From Pantoea nemavictus (GTDB taxonomy: Bacteria > Pseudomonadota > Gammaproteobacteria > Enterobacterales > Enterobacteriaceae), in contig NZ_JBBGZW010000001.1 of assembly GCF_037479095.1 (NCBI RefSeq), positions 124,001 through 188,000 of the forward strand: a stretch of DNA of 64,000 nt. Direction: 5' to 3'. A model generated the notes under the pieces. It was not told where the DNA came from. It saw only the letters and a list, made by a program, of their open reading frames with translations, and made no database searches. Every line of letters starts with the position of its first letter. The first letter of the stretch is position 1. The position numbers and the translations under genes are program-made. Positions 9,388-20,380 of the stretch are shown piece by piece.

Positions 9388-10179
9388 TCAAAAAGGGTAG
9401 TCGTGATAGCCCATTTGCTCTGACAGATTGCGTGCAGCACGATGCAACATCGCAACGTATTCATTTTTCCCTTCTTCTGAAAAGCGGATGGTTGGAAACG
9501 AGATGCTCAACCCCGCAATGACCACACCAAAGCGATCAAAAACCGGTACTGCAATGCAGCGTAAGCCCTCTTCCTGCTCTTCATTATCTTCGCCAAATCC
9601 CTGCACTTTGACCTGATCTAACACTGCCAGCAACGCATCGGCGGTTACGATGGTCTTCGCCGTGCTACGACGAAATTCAACCTCGCTCAGGATTTCCTGC
9701 ACTTCACTTCGATCGCGCCACGCCAGTAACACTTTACCAATGGCGGTGGTGTGCAGCGGATTACGGCGTCCAATGCGTGAATACATACGCAGGTTATAGA
9801 GCGAATCAATTTTATGGATGTAAACGATACTGTCTTCTTCCAGCGCTCCGAGGTGAATGGTCTCTTTGGTCAGGCGCGAAAGTTCTCGCATTTCGATATC
9901 GGCACTGCGAATCAAATCAACGTTCTGCAGGGCCTTGGCACCGAGCTCGAATAGCTTCAGCGTCAGCGAATATTTCTCACTTTCCCCTTCCTGCGCCACG
10001 TAGCCAAGCGATTTCATGGTCTGGAGGAAGCGATAAACCGTGCTTTTCGACATCATTACCCGTTGGGATAATTCGGTTATACCGTGATCGCGCTCTTCAC
10101 CCAGCGCCTGCAAAATGCCAAACACTTTCATCACCGATGAAACGGAGTCTGGTTGTTTATCATTATCATTGTTCGCCAT
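9388..10179 (-). CDS. kdgR: IclR-family repressor of pectin/KDG catabolism, KdgR
   Basis: A 263-residue regulator with an N-terminal winged helix-turn-helix (about 15-80, ITELSQRVMMSKSTVYRFLQTM) and a C-terminal IclR effector domain (LIRSADIEMRELSRLTKETIHLGAL…GLRCIAVPVFD). It is very close to E. coli and Dickeya KdgR, which represses 2-keto-3-deoxygluconate, pectinolysis and Entner-Doudoroff genes and is released by KDG. Its possible targets in the window include eda. It is divergent from yebQ across 193 bp; I saw no clear KdgR operator there. Confidence 0.96.
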   Translation of the reverse strand: MANNDNDKQPDSVSSVMKVFGILQALGEERDHGITELSQRVMMSKSTVYRFLQTMKSLGYVAQEGESEKYSLTLKLFELGAKALQNVDLIRSADIEMRELSRLTKETIHLGALEEDSIVYIHKIDSLYNLRMYSRIGRRNPLHTTAIGKVLLAWRDRSEVQEILSEVEFRRSTAKTIVTADALLAVLDQVKVQGFGEDNEEQEEGLRCIAVPVFDRFGVVIAGLSISFPTIRFSEEGKNEYVAMLHRAARNLSEQMGYHDYPF

Positions 10180-10372
10180 GATGCATATCCTTTTTCAACG
10201 GTGTTTCAAAAAAAACGGAACAGAAATGGCAGTATATGCGTTTCAGCAGGTTTGCAGCAACGACTCAGGTTAAGTGACACATCCACACGTAATTTTATGT
10301 CAATGAATGCGGTGCTTTTCCGCAGCGAATTGATTAGCATGATGATATTCACTTCCTTCACTTATCCTATTT

Positions 10373-11755
10373 ATGTCTGCTACCGTTTCTCAGGATGGAT
10401 TACCTATTCCGCAGCGTTATGGCGCGATTATCACCATCGCTTTGGGCATCATGATGGCGGTGCTGGACGGCGCTATCGCTAACGTTGCCTTGCCGACCAT
10501 TGCACGCGAACTTAACGCCAGTCCGGCCGAATCGATTTGGATCGTTAACGCTTATCAAATTGCTATCGTGATTTCGCTGCTGTCGCTGTCATTTCTCGGT
10601 GATATGCTCGGCTATCGCCGCATCTATCAGGTCGGATTGGCGCTGTTCATCGCCACATCCCTGTTTTGCGCCCTCTCCTCGTCACTGAATATGCTGACGG
10701 TGGCGCGTGTACTGCAAGGTTTTGGTGGTGCTGCACTCATGAGCGTCAACACCGCGCTGATACGCATCATCTTTCCGCAGCGCTTTCTCGGGCGCGGTAT
10801 GGCGATCAACTCATTGATTGTTGCCGTTTCCAGCGCTGCAGGACCAACCGTGGCGGCGGCGATTCTCTCTGTCGCCAGCTGGAAATGGCTATTCCTCATC
10901 AACATCCCCCTGGGTATCTTGGCATTGTGGCTGGCGCTGCGATTCCTGCCAGATAATACGCAGAAAGCTAAACAGCAAAAATTTGATATGCCGAGTGCCA
11001 TCATGAATGCGCTGTTCTTTGGTCTGTTGATTTCTGCACTCAGTGGTTTCTCTCAGGGCCAAAATGGCTGGTTGATCGTGGCGGAACTGGTGGCGTTAGT
11101 GTTGGTTGGTGTGGTGTTTGTTCGTCGTCAGTTATCGATGCCGGTGCCGCTGCTGCCGGTCGATTTACTGCGCATCCCAATTTTCTCTCTCTCAATTGGT
11201 ACCTCAATCTGCTCGTTTTGCGCACAAATGCTGGCGATGGTCGCACTGCCATTCTTCCTGCAGAATGTATTGGGTCGTGATGAAGTGGCAACTGGCTTGC
11301 TTCTCACACCGTGGCCGTTAGCGACAATGGTAATGGCGCCGATTGCCGGTCGACTGATCGAAAAATTCCATGCCGGGCTTTTGGGCGGATTGGGATTAGC
11401 CATGTTCGCTGCCGGTCTGTTCCTGCTGGCGTTGCTGCCCACTCAGCCAACCGATGCCGATATTATCTGGCGCATGATGCTATGTGGTGCCGGTTTTGGC
11501 TTGTTCCAGTCACCGAATAATCACACCATTATCTCCGCTGCACCGCGTAATCGCAGCGGTGGCGCCAGCGGTATGTTAGGCACTGCGCGATTGGTCGGAC
11601 AAAGTAGCGGCGCAGCTCTGGTGGCGCTGATGTTCAATTTGTTCAACGACAGCGGTACGCATGCATCGCTGGTGTTAGCCGGTAGCTTTGCCACCGTCGC
11701 TGCCGTGGTAAGTCTTGCGCGCATGACGCAATCCCGTCAGCCAGCTGAATCGTAG
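10373..11755 (+). CDS. yebQ: MFS drug:H+ antiporter (DHA2, 14-TM family) YebQ
   Basis: A 460-residue major-facilitator protein with about 14 membrane segments. The family motifs are present: LDGAIANVALPTIA in TM1, GDMLGYRRIY after TM2, and the motif C-like GPTVAAAIL with the SWKWLFLINIPLG that is typical of DHA2 exporters. It is highly similar along its whole length to E. coli YebQ (457 aa). The substrate is not known. The gene is divergent from kdgR, as in E. coli. Confidence 0.94.
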   Translation: MSATVSQDGLPIPQRYGAIITIALGIMMAVLDGAIANVALPTIARELNASPAESIWIVNAYQIAIVISLLSLSFLGDMLGYRRIYQVGLALFIATSLFCALSSSLNMLTVARVLQGFGGAALMSVNTALIRIIFPQRFLGRGMAINSLIVAVSSAAGPTVAAAILSVASWKWLFLINIPLGILALWLALRFLPDNTQKAKQQKFDMPSAIMNALFFGLLISALSGFSQGQNGWLIVAELVALVLVGVVFVRRQLSMPVPLLPVDLLRIPIFSLSIGTSICSFCAQMLAMVALPFFLQNVLGRDEVATGLLLTPWPLATMVMAPIAGRLIEKFHAGLLGGLGLAMFAAGLFLLALLPTQPTDADIIWRMMLCGAGFGLFQSPNNHTIISAAPRNRSGGASGMLGTARLVGQSSGAALVALMFNLFNDSGTHASLVLAGSFATVAAVVSLARMTQSRQPAES

Positions 11756-11759
11756 AAAT

Positions 11760-11787
11760 AACAAGGGCGCCATCAGGCGCCCTTGTT
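11760..11787. terminator. bidirectional terminator between yebQ and htpX
   Basis: Perfect 12-bp stem AACAAGGGCGCC / GGCGCCCTTGTT with an ATCA loop, between the convergent yebQ and htpX genes. Confidence 0.8.
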
Positions 11788-11803
11788 ATGCTGTGTCTCA
11801 CGA

Positions 11804-12685
11804 CTATTTCAGGTATTCACCGCTGCGCAGCGCTTCGATACGTTTATCGAGCGGCGGGTGCGACATAAACAGCTCGCTCAACGATTTGTTTTTACCGTTG
11901 ATGCAGAACGCCATCATACTGCTTGGTTCCTGCGGCTCGTAGCTGGTTTTCAGACGCTGCAGTGCAGCGATCATCTTCTCGCGTCCTACCAGCTTGGCTG
12001 AACCTGCATCGGCGTGGAATTCACGATGGCGCGAGAACCACATGGTGATGATGCTGGCGAGGAAACCAAACAGCAACTCCAGCACCATCGACACCGCAAA
12101 GTAAACCATTGGATTACCGTTGCTGCTCTCTTCACCGTCGCGATTGCCGGAGAGGAAGCCCGAGGCGATCTGCGCCAGAATACGTGAGATGAAGATCACA
12201 AAGGTGTTCACCACACCCTGAATCAGCGTCATGGTGATCATGTCGCCATTAGCAATATGGGCGATTTCGTGCGCCAGCACCGCTTCCGCCTCATCACGGC
12301 TCATGTTTTGCAACAGTCCGGTTGAAACGGCAACCAGCGACGCATCGCGGCGCGCGCCAGTCGCAAAAGCGTTAATATCGGGCGCGTGATAAATCGCCAC
12401 CTGCGGCATCGCAATGCCAGCCTGTTGTGCTTGGCGGCCGACGGTTTCCATCAGCCAGCGTTCCGTCTCATTACGGGGTTGTTGAATCACTTCACCACCG
12501 ACAGAGCGCAACGCCATCCATTTGGACATCAGCAGTGAAACAAACGCACCGCCAAAGCCAAACAGACCTGCCATAATCATCAGACCCTGAACACTGCTTG
12601 ACTGGATTCCTGTCAGACTCAAGATCAGTCCGAAAACCAACATCACCGCTAAGTTGGTGAGCAGGAAAAGAGCAATACGCATCAT
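11804..12685 (-). CDS. htpX: inner-membrane zinc metalloprotease HtpX
   Basis: A 293-residue M48 protease that degrades misfolded membrane proteins together with FtsH. Two N-terminal membrane helices (residues 4-54), the zinc site HEIAH at 139-143, two more hydrophobic segments, and the third-ligand region [17 protein letters not shown] are all present. Start [11 protein letters not shown] and overall length equal the E. coli protein. A possible CpxR site lies about 105 bp upstream. Confidence 0.97.
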   Translation of the reverse strand: MMRIALFLLTNLAVMLVFGLILSLTGIQSSSVQGLMIMAGLFGFGGAFVSLLMSKWMALRSVGGEVIQQPRNETERWLMETVGRQAQQAGIAMPQVAIYHAPDINAFATGARRDASLVAVSTGLLQNMSRDEAEAVLAHEIAHIANGDMITMTLIQGVVNTFVIFISRILAQIASGFLSGNRDGEESSNGNPMVYFAVSMVLELLFGFLASIITMWFSRHREFHADAGSAKLVGREKMIAALQRLKTSYEPQEPSSMMAFCINGKNKSLSELFMSHPPLDKRIEALRSGEYLK

Positions 12686-12786
12686 AAACGTTAATCTTCC
12701 TCAGTTGTGCACGCGCTTATGCGCGGATATCTATCCTATGGTCATTGCCGCGCTTTTCAAGCAACCTTAATCTTTAAGTGCCTAAA

Positions 12787-12801
12787 AAGACATAACTTTA
12801 C
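12787..12801 (-). promoter_or_regulatory. candidate CpxR box upstream of htpX
   Basis: On the minus strand GTAAA-gttat-GTCTT resembles the CpxR consensus GTAAA-N5-GTAAA (one perfect half, one weak). htpX is a Cpx-regulon gene in E. coli. Motif-level evidence only. Confidence 0.33.
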
Positions 12802-12860
12802 ATTGAGTCGTAAAGAGCGCGATACCGTGCGTTAGCAGGTCTTAACAACAAGTTGAGTGT

Positions 12861-12886
12861 AAAAAAAGCACCGCCGAAGCGGTGCT
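12861..12886 (-). terminator. terminator downstream of prc
   Basis: AGCACCGC-cgaa-GCGGTGCT, 8-bp stem with a tetraloop; on the minus strand it is followed by seven T residues. It lies just after the prc stop codon. Confidence 0.85.
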
Positions 12887-12904
12887 GTTTCAGATGCCGA
12901 GGAG

Positions 12905-14944
12905 CTATTTCGCGGCCTGAGCAGCTGGCTGAGATTTCTCCAGCTGCGCCATGTCATTAGCGATTTTCACCGTTTCATCCAGATAAGGATCCGGCTCTTT
13001 GTAGTCTTTTGGCAGATCTTCGATGCTCTTCAGCGGTGCTTTGCCTTCCGCCTGATAGCGCGCATTAATGCGCTCCAGACGCAGTGCATCATCTTCATGA
13101 TTCTCTTTCTCACGCTGCGCGAGATTGAGTGACACGATATTGCGCTTGTCCTTCATTGCGTCGAAACGCGCAATATCTTTCATGATGTACTGGAACTCGC
13201 GATCTTTAGCGATGCGATCGGCATGCTCTTTAGTCAGCTGCGGTACCAGCGGGGCAATATCGCCCGTTTTGGTATAGCTTGCCGCATTCACGCTGTCCCA
13301 AGGTAACGCGTTATCCTCGAACTTCTCGCCGGTTTCTGCCGCTTCAACACCGGTAGGCATCAGCAGATCCGGCGTTACGCCTTTACGCTGGGTGCTGCCA
13401 CCGTTGATGCGATAGAACTTCTGAATGGTGTACTGCACCGAGCCTAACGCTGGCCATTCCGGACGCAGCATCTGATCGTAGATGCGGTTTAGAGAACGAT
13501 ACTGCTGCACGGTACCTTTACCGAAGGTGGGTTCACCGACGATCAGCGCACGGCCGTAATCCTGCATCGCGGCGGCGAAGATTTCCGATGCCGAAGCACT
13601 GAAGCGATCAACCAGCACTACCAGCGGACCTTTGTAGTAAACAATGCCATCGTTATCGCTGTCTTCACGCACACGACCGTTGTTATCACGAACCTGCACC
13701 ACTGGACCGCTCGGAATGAACAGACCGGACAGTGAAACCGCTTCGGTCAATGCACCGCCGCCATTGGTACGCAGATCGATAACTACGCTGTCGACGTTCT
13801 GCTTCTGCAGTTTTTGCAGTTGTACTTTCACATCGTCAGTCAGACCAACGTAGAAGCCAGGAATGTCGAGCACGCCGACTTTCTCTTTGCCCACATTATG
13901 TACGGTGCCTTTAACGGCACGGTCTTCCAGGCGGATCTTCTCACGCGTCAGCGTTACAGTACGGGTTTTGGTACCCTTACCGGCTGGCAGGATCTCCAGG
14001 CGTACTTTGCTGCCTTTCGGTCCTTTGATTTTTGAAACCACATCGTCCAAACGCCAGCCGATAACGTCTTCCATCGGCTTGCCTGGCTGGCCAACGCCAA
14101 CAATGCGATCGCCCACGCTGATCGATTTGCTCTTCGCAGCCGGACCACCCGCCACCATTGAGTTGATCACCGTGTAATCATCGTCCATCTGCAGCACGGC
14201 GCCGATACCTTCCAGCGACAGGCTCATTTCGGTATTGAACTGTTCTGTGTTGCGCGGTGAAAGATAGTTAGTGTGCGGATCGATTTCATGCGCGAACGCG
14301 GTCATCGCCAGCTGGAACACATCTTCACTGTTGCTTTGCGCCAGACGACGAATGGCAAAGTTGTAACGCTTGGTCAGCGTTTCACGAATCTCTTTCTCAT
14401 CTTTGCCGGCCAACTTCAGGCTCAGTTCGTCATATTTAACTTTGGCATCCCAAAGCGCGTTAAGCTCATCCACGCTTTTCGGCCAGGGCGCTTTTGCCCG
14501 ATCAATGTCAATGGTGTCATTGCCGGTGAAATTCATTGGGCGGCTCAGCACGCTCAGCGCATATTGATAGCGCTCAAAGCGGCGTTTCTGCGCCAGATTG
14601 TAGAGATCGTAAAACACATCCAGCTTACCGCTGCGGAACTCATCACCAACGGTGGTTTTTTTATCGGTGTATTGCGCGATATCCGATGCCAGCAGCACGT
14701 TGTGGCTGTAGTCCAGCAGATTCAGGTAGCGATCAAAGATTTTCGCAGAAAAGTCCTGATTCAAATCGAACTGGCGATAGTGAGAGCGGGTGAAACGTGA
14801 CGTAACGCGTTCGCTAACGGTGGGATGCTGTGGATCTTCATGCAATTGGGGAATCTGGTCGGCGCGGGTAATGTTGTCTGCGCCAAAGGTGGGGCCTGCT
14901 AATAGCAGGCCCGCGATCATACCGATCTTTAAAAAATTGTTCAT
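12905..14944 (-). CDS. prc: periplasmic tail-specific protease Prc (Tsp)
   Basis: A 679-residue C-terminal processing protease (E. coli 682 aa). A signal peptide (MNNFLKIGMIAGLLLAGPTFG) is followed by an N-terminal helical domain, a PDZ domain (GIGAVLQMDDDYTVINSMVAGGPA…), the S41 catalytic core with the nucleophile Ser in DRFSASASEIFA and the general-base Lys in EPTFGKGTVQQY, and a C-terminal helical domain. It trims or degrades periplasmic substrates such as FtsI and MepS (with NlpI). ATG 14944 gives a proper signal peptide with GGAGG upstream. It lies 19 bp after proQ, in one operon. Confidence 0.97.
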   Translation of the reverse strand: MNNFLKIGMIAGLLLAGPTFGADNITRADQIPQLHEDPQHPTVSERVTSRFTRSHYRQFDLNQDFSAKIFDRYLNLLDYSHNVLLASDIAQYTDKKTTVGDEFRSGKLDVFYDLYNLAQKRRFERYQYALSVLSRPMNFTGNDTIDIDRAKAPWPKSVDELNALWDAKVKYDELSLKLAGKDEKEIRETLTKRYNFAIRRLAQSNSEDVFQLAMTAFAHEIDPHTNYLSPRNTEQFNTEMSLSLEGIGAVLQMDDDYTVINSMVAGGPAAKSKSISVGDRIVGVGQPGKPMEDVIGWRLDDVVSKIKGPKGSKVRLEILPAGKGTKTRTVTLTREKIRLEDRAVKGTVHNVGKEKVGVLDIPGFYVGLTDDVKVQLQKLQKQNVDSVVIDLRTNGGGALTEAVSLSGLFIPSGPVVQVRDNNGRVREDSDNDGIVYYKGPLVVLVDRFSASASEIFAAAMQDYGRALIVGEPTFGKGTVQQYRSLNRIYDQMLRPEWPALGSVQYTIQKFYRINGGSTQRKGVTPDLLMPTGVEAAETGEKFEDNALPWDSVNAASYTKTGDIAPLVPQLTKEHADRIAKDREFQYIMKDIARFDAMKDKRNIVSLNLAQREKENHEDDALRLERINARYQAEGKAPLKSIEDLPKDYKEPDPYLDETVKIANDMAQLEKSQPAAQAAK

Positions 14945-14963
14945 GCCAGGGTCAGCCTCCGTT

Positions 14964-15641
14964 TCAGAACTGCAAATGTTCTGCGCGCACAATCATTGCC
15001 ATGCCGGAAGCGAGCTGAACCCGAACGCCATCTTTGGTGATCTCAAGAATGGTAGCGTCCATTGCACCTTTGCCTGCAGTCACTTTAATGTTCTGGCCAG
15101 GCTGCAGCGTTGAGGTATCAGTGACAGGTTTGGCTCGCGGTGGCTGCGGAGCACTACGTTCAGCAGATGCCGCACGCGGAGCCTGTGGACGCGGCTTACG
15201 CGGTGCATCACCTTCGGCAGCTTTACGCGGAGCAGGCTTGCGCGGACGACGTTCAGCAGTCTCTTCACCGGCTTCACGCTTCTTCGCTTTCTGCTGATCG
15301 CGCTGCGCCTGAACGCGAGCTTTGGCTTCTTCCAGTTGCTTGCGCGCATGTTCTACGTGTTGCTCATCCAGCACGCCACAGGCGTTACCGTCGAGATCAA
15401 CACGAATGGCACCTGCTTTGATGCCATAAAGATAACGCCAGCTAGAGGTATATAGACGTAAGGCAGAACGCAGTTGCGTCTTGCTCAGGCTCAGTTCGCC
15501 TTGAACACGCTCGACCAGATCTTGAAAAATGCCGATTTTGAGCGGACGCGCCTCGCCTTCGGCGCTAAAGCATTGCGGAAAACGCTCCGCCAAAAAGGCG
15601 ATGACTTCTTTACTGCTATTCAACTTAGGTTGATTTTCCAT
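14964..15641 (-). CDS. proQ: RNA chaperone ProQ
   Basis: A 225-residue global RNA-binding protein. The FinO/ProQ domain covers about 1-120 ([14 protein letters not shown]…[17 protein letters not shown]), followed by a long basic Lys/Arg/Pro/Ala linker (about 125-175) and a Tudor-like C-terminal domain ([20 protein letters not shown]…). It stabilises and pairs many sRNAs and 3' ends. Followed by prc in the same direction, as in E. coli. Confidence 0.97.
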   Translation of the reverse strand: MENQPKLNSSKEVIAFLAERFPQCFSAEGEARPLKIGIFQDLVERVQGELSLSKTQLRSALRLYTSSWRYLYGIKAGAIRVDLDGNACGVLDEQHVEHARKQLEEAKARVQAQRDQQKAKKREAGEETAERRPRKPAPRKAAEGDAPRKPRPQAPRAASAERSAPQPPRAKPVTDTSTLQPGQNIKVTAGKGAMDATILEITKDGVRVQLASGMAMIVRAEHLQF

Positions 15642-15737
15642 GAAATTTCCTGATTACAACGGATTTGCCGACCAGAGCAGGCATGAACAGGCGACATTAT
15701 AATGACAACATCGCCAAATGCTATGTGATCCAGTCGA

Positions 15738-16238
15738 TTAGCTGTGCGTCAGCTGAATAAATTTTACGATGTCGCTGCCCGCCAGCACTTCACAAAGCCC
15801 GTCGGTAAGGGCCACCAGCCCCGCTTCATCCTCGCTATCGAAGCGAGAATAAACCGTACTATCAATGTCTAAAACACCCACCAGAGTGCCATTCACTTTC
15901 AGAGGAATCACGATTTCGGCGTTGCTTGCTGCATCACAGGCGATATGGCCCGGGAACGCATGCACGTCTTCCACCAGCTGCACTTTGTCCTCAGCCACTG
16001 CGGTACCGCACACGCCTTTACCCACCGGAATGCGTACGCAAGCAATTTTGCCCTGGAAAGGACCCAGCACCAGCGTATTTGGCTCAGTTAGCAAATAGAA
16101 TCCAGCCCAGTTCACGCCTTCCAGGCGTTCAAATAACAGCGCACTGCAATTGCCGAGCGCTGCGAGGAACGAGGTTTCACCCGCCAACAGGGCGCGGACA
16201 TCACGATTCAAATCCTCGTAAAAAGCTTTTTTGTTCAT
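15738..16238 (-). CDS. msrC: free methionine-(R)-sulfoxide reductase MsrC
   Basis: A 166-residue GAF-domain enzyme that reduces free Met-R-sulfoxide. It contains the three conserved cysteines of the family in the segments KIACVRIPVGKGVCGTA and HIACDAAS, plus the GVLDIDS motif. Size and start MNKKAFYEDLNRD match E. coli MsrC (YebR). Immediately upstream of proQ on the same strand, divergent from letA. Confidence 0.95.
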   Translation of the reverse strand: MNKKAFYEDLNRDVRALLAGETSFLAALGNCSALLFERLEGVNWAGFYLLTEPNTLVLGPFQGKIACVRIPVGKGVCGTAVAEDKVQLVEDVHAFPGHIACDAASNAEIVIPLKVNGTLVGVLDIDSTVYSRFDSEDEAGLVALTDGLCEVLAGSDIVKFIQLTHS

Positions 16239-16455
16239 TGTTCAACCATAACTCGTCACTGTGGTGACCTTGTTGTCACTCAGTTGTTAAAATAAGCACT
16301 AATAATCCAGGCGCATAAGGTGAATCATTGAGTTAGTTACTATACCCTTAGCAGTCGGTGATGAAGGATATTCTTGTACCACCGATTATTGCAGGCAGAA
16401 TGGCTCTACTCAGCATGCCGGTAAACGTAACGAACGATGGGCACTCGCGTCACCT

Positions 16456-17700
16456 ATGAAAATTCACGCTATCAGCCAGACGTTGCCCCACGCACGTTAT
16501 CAGCGTTGTCCGCAATGCGATACCCTTTTTTCCTTACCGGATGTGAAATCGCATCAGACGGCCTATTGCCCACGCTGTCATGCACAAATACAGAGCGGAC
16601 GTGACTGGTCAATGACCCGCCTCACCGCCATGGCGGTGGTGATGATCGTGTTGATGCCGTTCGCCTTCAGCTTGCCGCTGGTCGATATTCGCCTGCTCGG
16701 AATGCGTATTAACGCGAGCCTGCTGGAAGGTGTGATTCAGATGGCACAGCAGGGCAACACGCTGACCGCTTCGATGGTCGCGTTCTGTACCATCGGCGCG
16801 CCGGTCACGCTGGTGGCGGGCATTCTCTATCTGTGGGTGGGTAACGCGCTCGGTATGAACCTGCGTCCGGTCCTGCTGATGCTCGATAAGCTGAAAGAGT
16901 GGGTAATGCTGGATATCTATCTGGTCGGCGTGGCAGTGGCATCGATAAAGGTGCAGGATTACGCCGCGCTGGAAGTGGGTTATGGCTTAGTGGCCTATAT
17001 AGCGCTTACGGTGCTCAGCCTGCTGACGCTGATTCACCTTAACGTCGAGCAGCTGTGGGAACACTATTATCCGCAAGCCATGCCCACTTCGCCGCCGGAA
17101 GAGTGGCAAGTGTGCCTCAACTGCCATCAAACTGGCGTGCCCGATGCGCGTGGGCGCTGTACGCGTTGTCATACACCACTCGACTATCGCCGTCGCCACA
17201 GTTTGCAGAAGTCCTGGGCGGCGCTGATCGCCTCAATTGTGCTGCTGATTCCCGCCAATCTACTGCCTATTTCGGTGGTTTACGTTAACGGTGCACGACG
17301 CGAAGACACCATTTTCTCCGGCATTCTTGGCCTGGCATCCGGCAATGTGCCGGTCGCTGCGGTGGTCTTTATTGCCAGTATTCTGGTGCCGTTTACCAAA
17401 GTATTAGTGATGCTGACGTTACTGATCAGTATTCATTTTAAATGCGAACAGGGCTTAAAAACCCGCATTCGTCTGCTGCGCGCCGTTACCTGGGTGGGCC
17501 GCTGGTCAATGCTGGATCTGTTCGTGATTGCGTTAACCATGTCACTGGTCAATCGTGATCAGTTACTGGCTTTTACCATGGGACCGGCCGCCTTCTATTT
17601 TGGCGCTGCCGTTGTCCTGACCATTATGGCTGTAGAGTGGCTTGATAGCCGCCTGATCTGGGATGCACATGCAACAGGAAACGCCGACTACACCGACTAG
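16456..17700 (+). CDS. letA: inner-membrane lipid-transport protein LetA (YebS, PqiA-like)
   Basis: A 414-residue polytopic protein with two homologous halves, each starting with a zinc-ribbon pair (CPQC…CPRC near residues 19-43; CLNC…CTRC near 219-236) followed by four membrane helices. It partners LetB to move lipids across the envelope. The ATG at 16456 lacks a good ribosome site, and the frame stays open for about 44 codons upstream. The N-terminus before the first CPQC is about 14 residues shorter than in E. coli, so the start is uncertain. Its end overlaps letB by 38 bp. Confidence 0.93.
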   Translation: MKIHAISQTLPHARYQRCPQCDTLFSLPDVKSHQTAYCPRCHAQIQSGRDWSMTRLTAMAVVMIVLMPFAFSLPLVDIRLLGMRINASLLEGVIQMAQQGNTLTASMVAFCTIGAPVTLVAGILYLWVGNALGMNLRPVLLMLDKLKEWVMLDIYLVGVAVASIKVQDYAALEVGYGLVAYIALTVLSLLTLIHLNVEQLWEHYYPQAMPTSPPEEWQVCLNCHQTGVPDARGRCTRCHTPLDYRRRHSLQKSWAALIASIVLLIPANLLPISVVYVNGARREDTIFSGILGLASGNVPVAAVVFIASILVPFTKVLVMLTLLISIHFKCEQGLKTRIRLLRAVTWVGRWSMLDLFVIALTMSLVNRDQLLAFTMGPAAFYFGAAVVLTIMAVEWLDSRLIWDAHATGNADYTD

Positions 17701-20308
17701 CGCCAATCTGCGCAATAAGCGCAAGATTTCGCCGTTCTGGTTATTGCCCATTATCGCTTTGCTGATCGCAGGCTGGCTGTTATGGACCAACTATGAAGAG
17801 CGCGGTACGACGATCACCATTAACTTCCAGACCGCCGACGGCATCGTGCCCGGCCGCACGCCGATTCGATATCAGGGCGTGGAAGTGGGCACGGTGCAAG
17901 GCATCGTGCTGAGCGATGATTATCGCAGCATCCAGATCAAAGCCAGTATCAAGAGCGATATGCGCGATGCGCTGCGTGAAGACACGCAGTTCTGGCTGGT
18001 GACGCCAAAAGCCTCACTGGCCGGCGTGTCCGGACTTGATGCATTAGTCGGCGGTAACTATATCGGCATGATGCCGGGCAAAGGCAAAGAGAGCGAACGC
18101 TTTACCGCGTTAGATACCCAACCGAAATATCGTGTTAATACCGGTGAACTGCTGATTCATCTGCGCGCGCCGGACCTTGGCTCACTCAATACCGGTTCAC
18201 TGGTCTATTACCGCAAAATTCCGGTCGGTCGTGTTTACGATTACAGCCTGAATAACAGCACCGATGGCGTGACCATCGACGTGCTGATTGAGCGTCGCTT
18301 CATCAATCTGGTGAAAAAGCAGAGCCGCTTCTGGAACGTTTCCGGCGTTGATGCGGATGTCAGCCTGAGCGGTGCCAAGGTAAAACTGGAAAGCCTTGCC
18401 GCCCTGGTTAACGGCGCGATTGCCTTCGATTCCCCCAATGACGGTCAGCAGGCAAATGTCGATGCCACCTATCAACTCTACCCGGATTTAGCGCGCAGTC
18501 AGCGCGGGGTTCAGGTCAAACTTGATTTACCGAGCGGCGACAATCTGAAAGCCGACAGCACGCCGCTGATGTATCAGGGCCTGGAAGTCGGCACCTTGAC
18601 CAAACTTAACCTGCAGGATGGCGGTAAAGTCACTGGCGAACTCACGGTTGACCCTTCGGTAACCAGTTTGATGCGCAGCGGCACGCGCATTGAAATGCGC
18701 ACACCGAAAATTAGCCTGACTGATACCAACCTTAGCAGCCTGTTGACCGGCAACACCCTTGAATTGGTACCCGGCGAAGGCGAGCCGCAGGATCAATTCA
18801 CTGTGCTGCCCGCCAGCGAAACGCTATTGCAAAAACCCGATGTGTTGACGGTAAAACTCAGCGCGCCGGAAACCTATGGCATTGATGCGGGCCAGCCGGT
18901 GATGCTGTATGGCATGAAAATTGGTCAGGTGATTTCACGTACGCTGGATGAGAATGGCATCAGCTTCGTCGCCGCCATTAATCCCGAACACCGCAAGCTG
19001 GTGCACGCCGACAGTAAATTTGTGGTGAATAGCCGCCTCGACGTGAAGTTTGGCCTTGATGGTATGAAGGTGCTGGGTGCCAGCGCACGCGAATGGGTCG
19101 ATGGTGGCATTCGCCTGATTCCAGGCGCGAAAGGCAATCCGTCCAGTCGTTATCCTTTATATGCCGATGCGGAACGTGCGGAGGAAGGTATTGTTGGCGA
19201 ACAGCCACCGACCACACTGAAGCTGACCGCCAACAGCTTGCCAGATGTGCAGGCCGGTTCGGTGCTGCTGTATCGCAAATTCCAGGTGGGTGAAGTGGTT
19301 GATGTCGTGCCGCGCGCGGATGCCTTTGAAATCTCGATTCACATTCAGCCGCAGTATCGCAAGTTACTTACCAGCGAGAGCGTATTCTGGGCCGAAGGTG
19401 GTGCCAAAGTGCAGCTCAACGGCAGCGGTTTGACGGTGCAGGCATCTCCGCTCAACCGCGCCCTTAAAGGTGCAATCAGTTTTGATAATCTGACCGGAGC
19501 GCAGGCGGTGAAAGGCGTGAAGCGCGTGCTGTACTCTTCAGAAACCGTGGCGCGTGCCGTCGGCAGTCAGATTACGCTGCACACCTTCGATGCCAGCAAA
19601 CTGGCTGCGGGTATGCCGATCCGCTATCTCGGCATCAACATCGGCCAGGTTGAATCGCTGGCGCTGAGTTCTGATAACAATCAGGTGGTAGCAAAAGCGG
19701 TGCTCTATCCGGAATACGTGCAGGACTTCGCGCGCATCGGCAGCCGCTTCTCGGTGGTGTCGCCGGAGATTTCTGCGGCAGGGGTTAATCATATCGAAAC
19801 GCTGCTGCAGCCTTACCTCAACGTCGATCCGGGCAAAGGTTCTCCGGCGCGCACCTTCGAACTGCAGGAAAGCACTATCACCGATTCTCGTTACCTTAAC
19901 GGCTTAACGATTTATGTCGATGCCGCTGACGCGGGATCGCTGTCGGTGGGAACGCCGGTGCTGTTCCGTGGTGTTGAAGTCGGTACCGTTACCGGCACGT
20001 CGTTGGGTAACATGGCCGATCGCGTACAGATCGCGCTGCGTATCAGCAAGAAATACCAGCATCTGGTACGTAACAACTCGGTGTTCTGGCTGGCTTCCGG
20101 TTATAACTTCGATTTCGGCCTGATCGGCGGCGTGTTGAAAACCGGTACCTTCCAGCAATTCATTCGCGGCGGCGTGCAGTTTGCAACGCCGCCAACGGTA
20201 CCGCTAGCACCACAGGCCGGCGCCAATAAACACTTCCTGCTGCAGGATGAAGCGCCAAAAGAGTGGCGTAATTGGGGTACGGCGATTCCGGATCCTAATC
20301 AACCTTAA
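17663..20308 (+). CDS. letB: periplasm-spanning MCE protein LetB (YebT)
   Basis: An 881-residue protein: a cytoplasmic basic N-terminus, one membrane helix (about 28-44), then seven tandem MCE domains. Repeat hallmarks recur along the protein, e.g. [18 protein letters not shown] and [16 protein letters not shown] strands followed by [16 protein letters not shown] and [13 protein letters not shown] linkers. In E. coli LetB stacks as hexameric rings to form a hydrophobic tunnel bridging inner and outer membranes. The ATG at 17663 lies inside letA; an ATG two codons later is equally possible. Co-transcribed with letA and ended by a strong terminator. Confidence 0.96.
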   Translation: MHMQQETPTTPTSANLRNKRKISPFWLLPIIALLIAGWLLWTNYEERGTTITINFQTADGIVPGRTPIRYQGVEVGTVQGIVLSDDYRSIQIKASIKSDMRDALREDTQFWLVTPKASLAGVSGLDALVGGNYIGMMPGKGKESERFTALDTQPKYRVNTGELLIHLRAPDLGSLNTGSLVYYRKIPVGRVYDYSLNNSTDGVTIDVLIERRFINLVKKQSRFWNVSGVDADVSLSGAKVKLESLAALVNGAIAFDSPNDGQQANVDATYQLYPDLARSQRGVQVKLDLPSGDNLKADSTPLMYQGLEVGTLTKLNLQDGGKVTGELTVDPSVTSLMRSGTRIEMRTPKISLTDTNLSSLLTGNTLELVPGEGEPQDQFTVLPASETLLQKPDVLTVKLSAPETYGIDAGQPVMLYGMKIGQVISRTLDENGISFVAAINPEHRKLVHADSKFVVNSRLDVKFGLDGMKVLGASAREWVDGGIRLIPGAKGNPSSRYPLYADAERAEEGIVGEQPPTTLKLTANSLPDVQAGSVLLYRKFQVGEVVDVVPRADAFEISIHIQPQYRKLLTSESVFWAEGGAKVQLNGSGLTVQASPLNRALKGAISFDNLTGAQAVKGVKRVLYSSETVARAVGSQITLHTFDASKLAAGMPIRYLGINIGQVESLALSSDNNQVVAKAVLYPEYVQDFARIGSRFSVVSPEISAAGVNHIETLLQPYLNVDPGKGSPARTFELQESTITDSRYLNGLTIYVDAADAGSLSVGTPVLFRGVEVGTVTGTSLGNMADRVQIALRISKKYQHLVRNNSVFWLASGYNFDFGLIGGVLKTGTFQQFIRGGVQFATPPTVPLAPQAGANKHFLLQDEAPKEWRNWGTAIPDPNQP

Positions 20309-20311
20309 GCA

Positions 20312-20342
20312 AATCGGGCAGCCTGGCTGCCCGATTCTTTTT
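20312..20342 (+). terminator. terminator after letAB
   Basis: 11-bp stem AATCGGGCAGC / GCTGCCCGATT with a 3-base loop followed by CTTTTTC, starting 3 bases after the letB stop. Confidence 0.9.
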
Positions 20343-20380
20343 CGCATGTTACACTTCGCGCTCATTTTGTTTCCCGGTAG

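Noticed and set aside
10180..10372. KdgR operator between kdgR and yebQ
   Set aside because: GTTTCAAAAAAAACGG has one half resembling the consensus only; the second half does not match.
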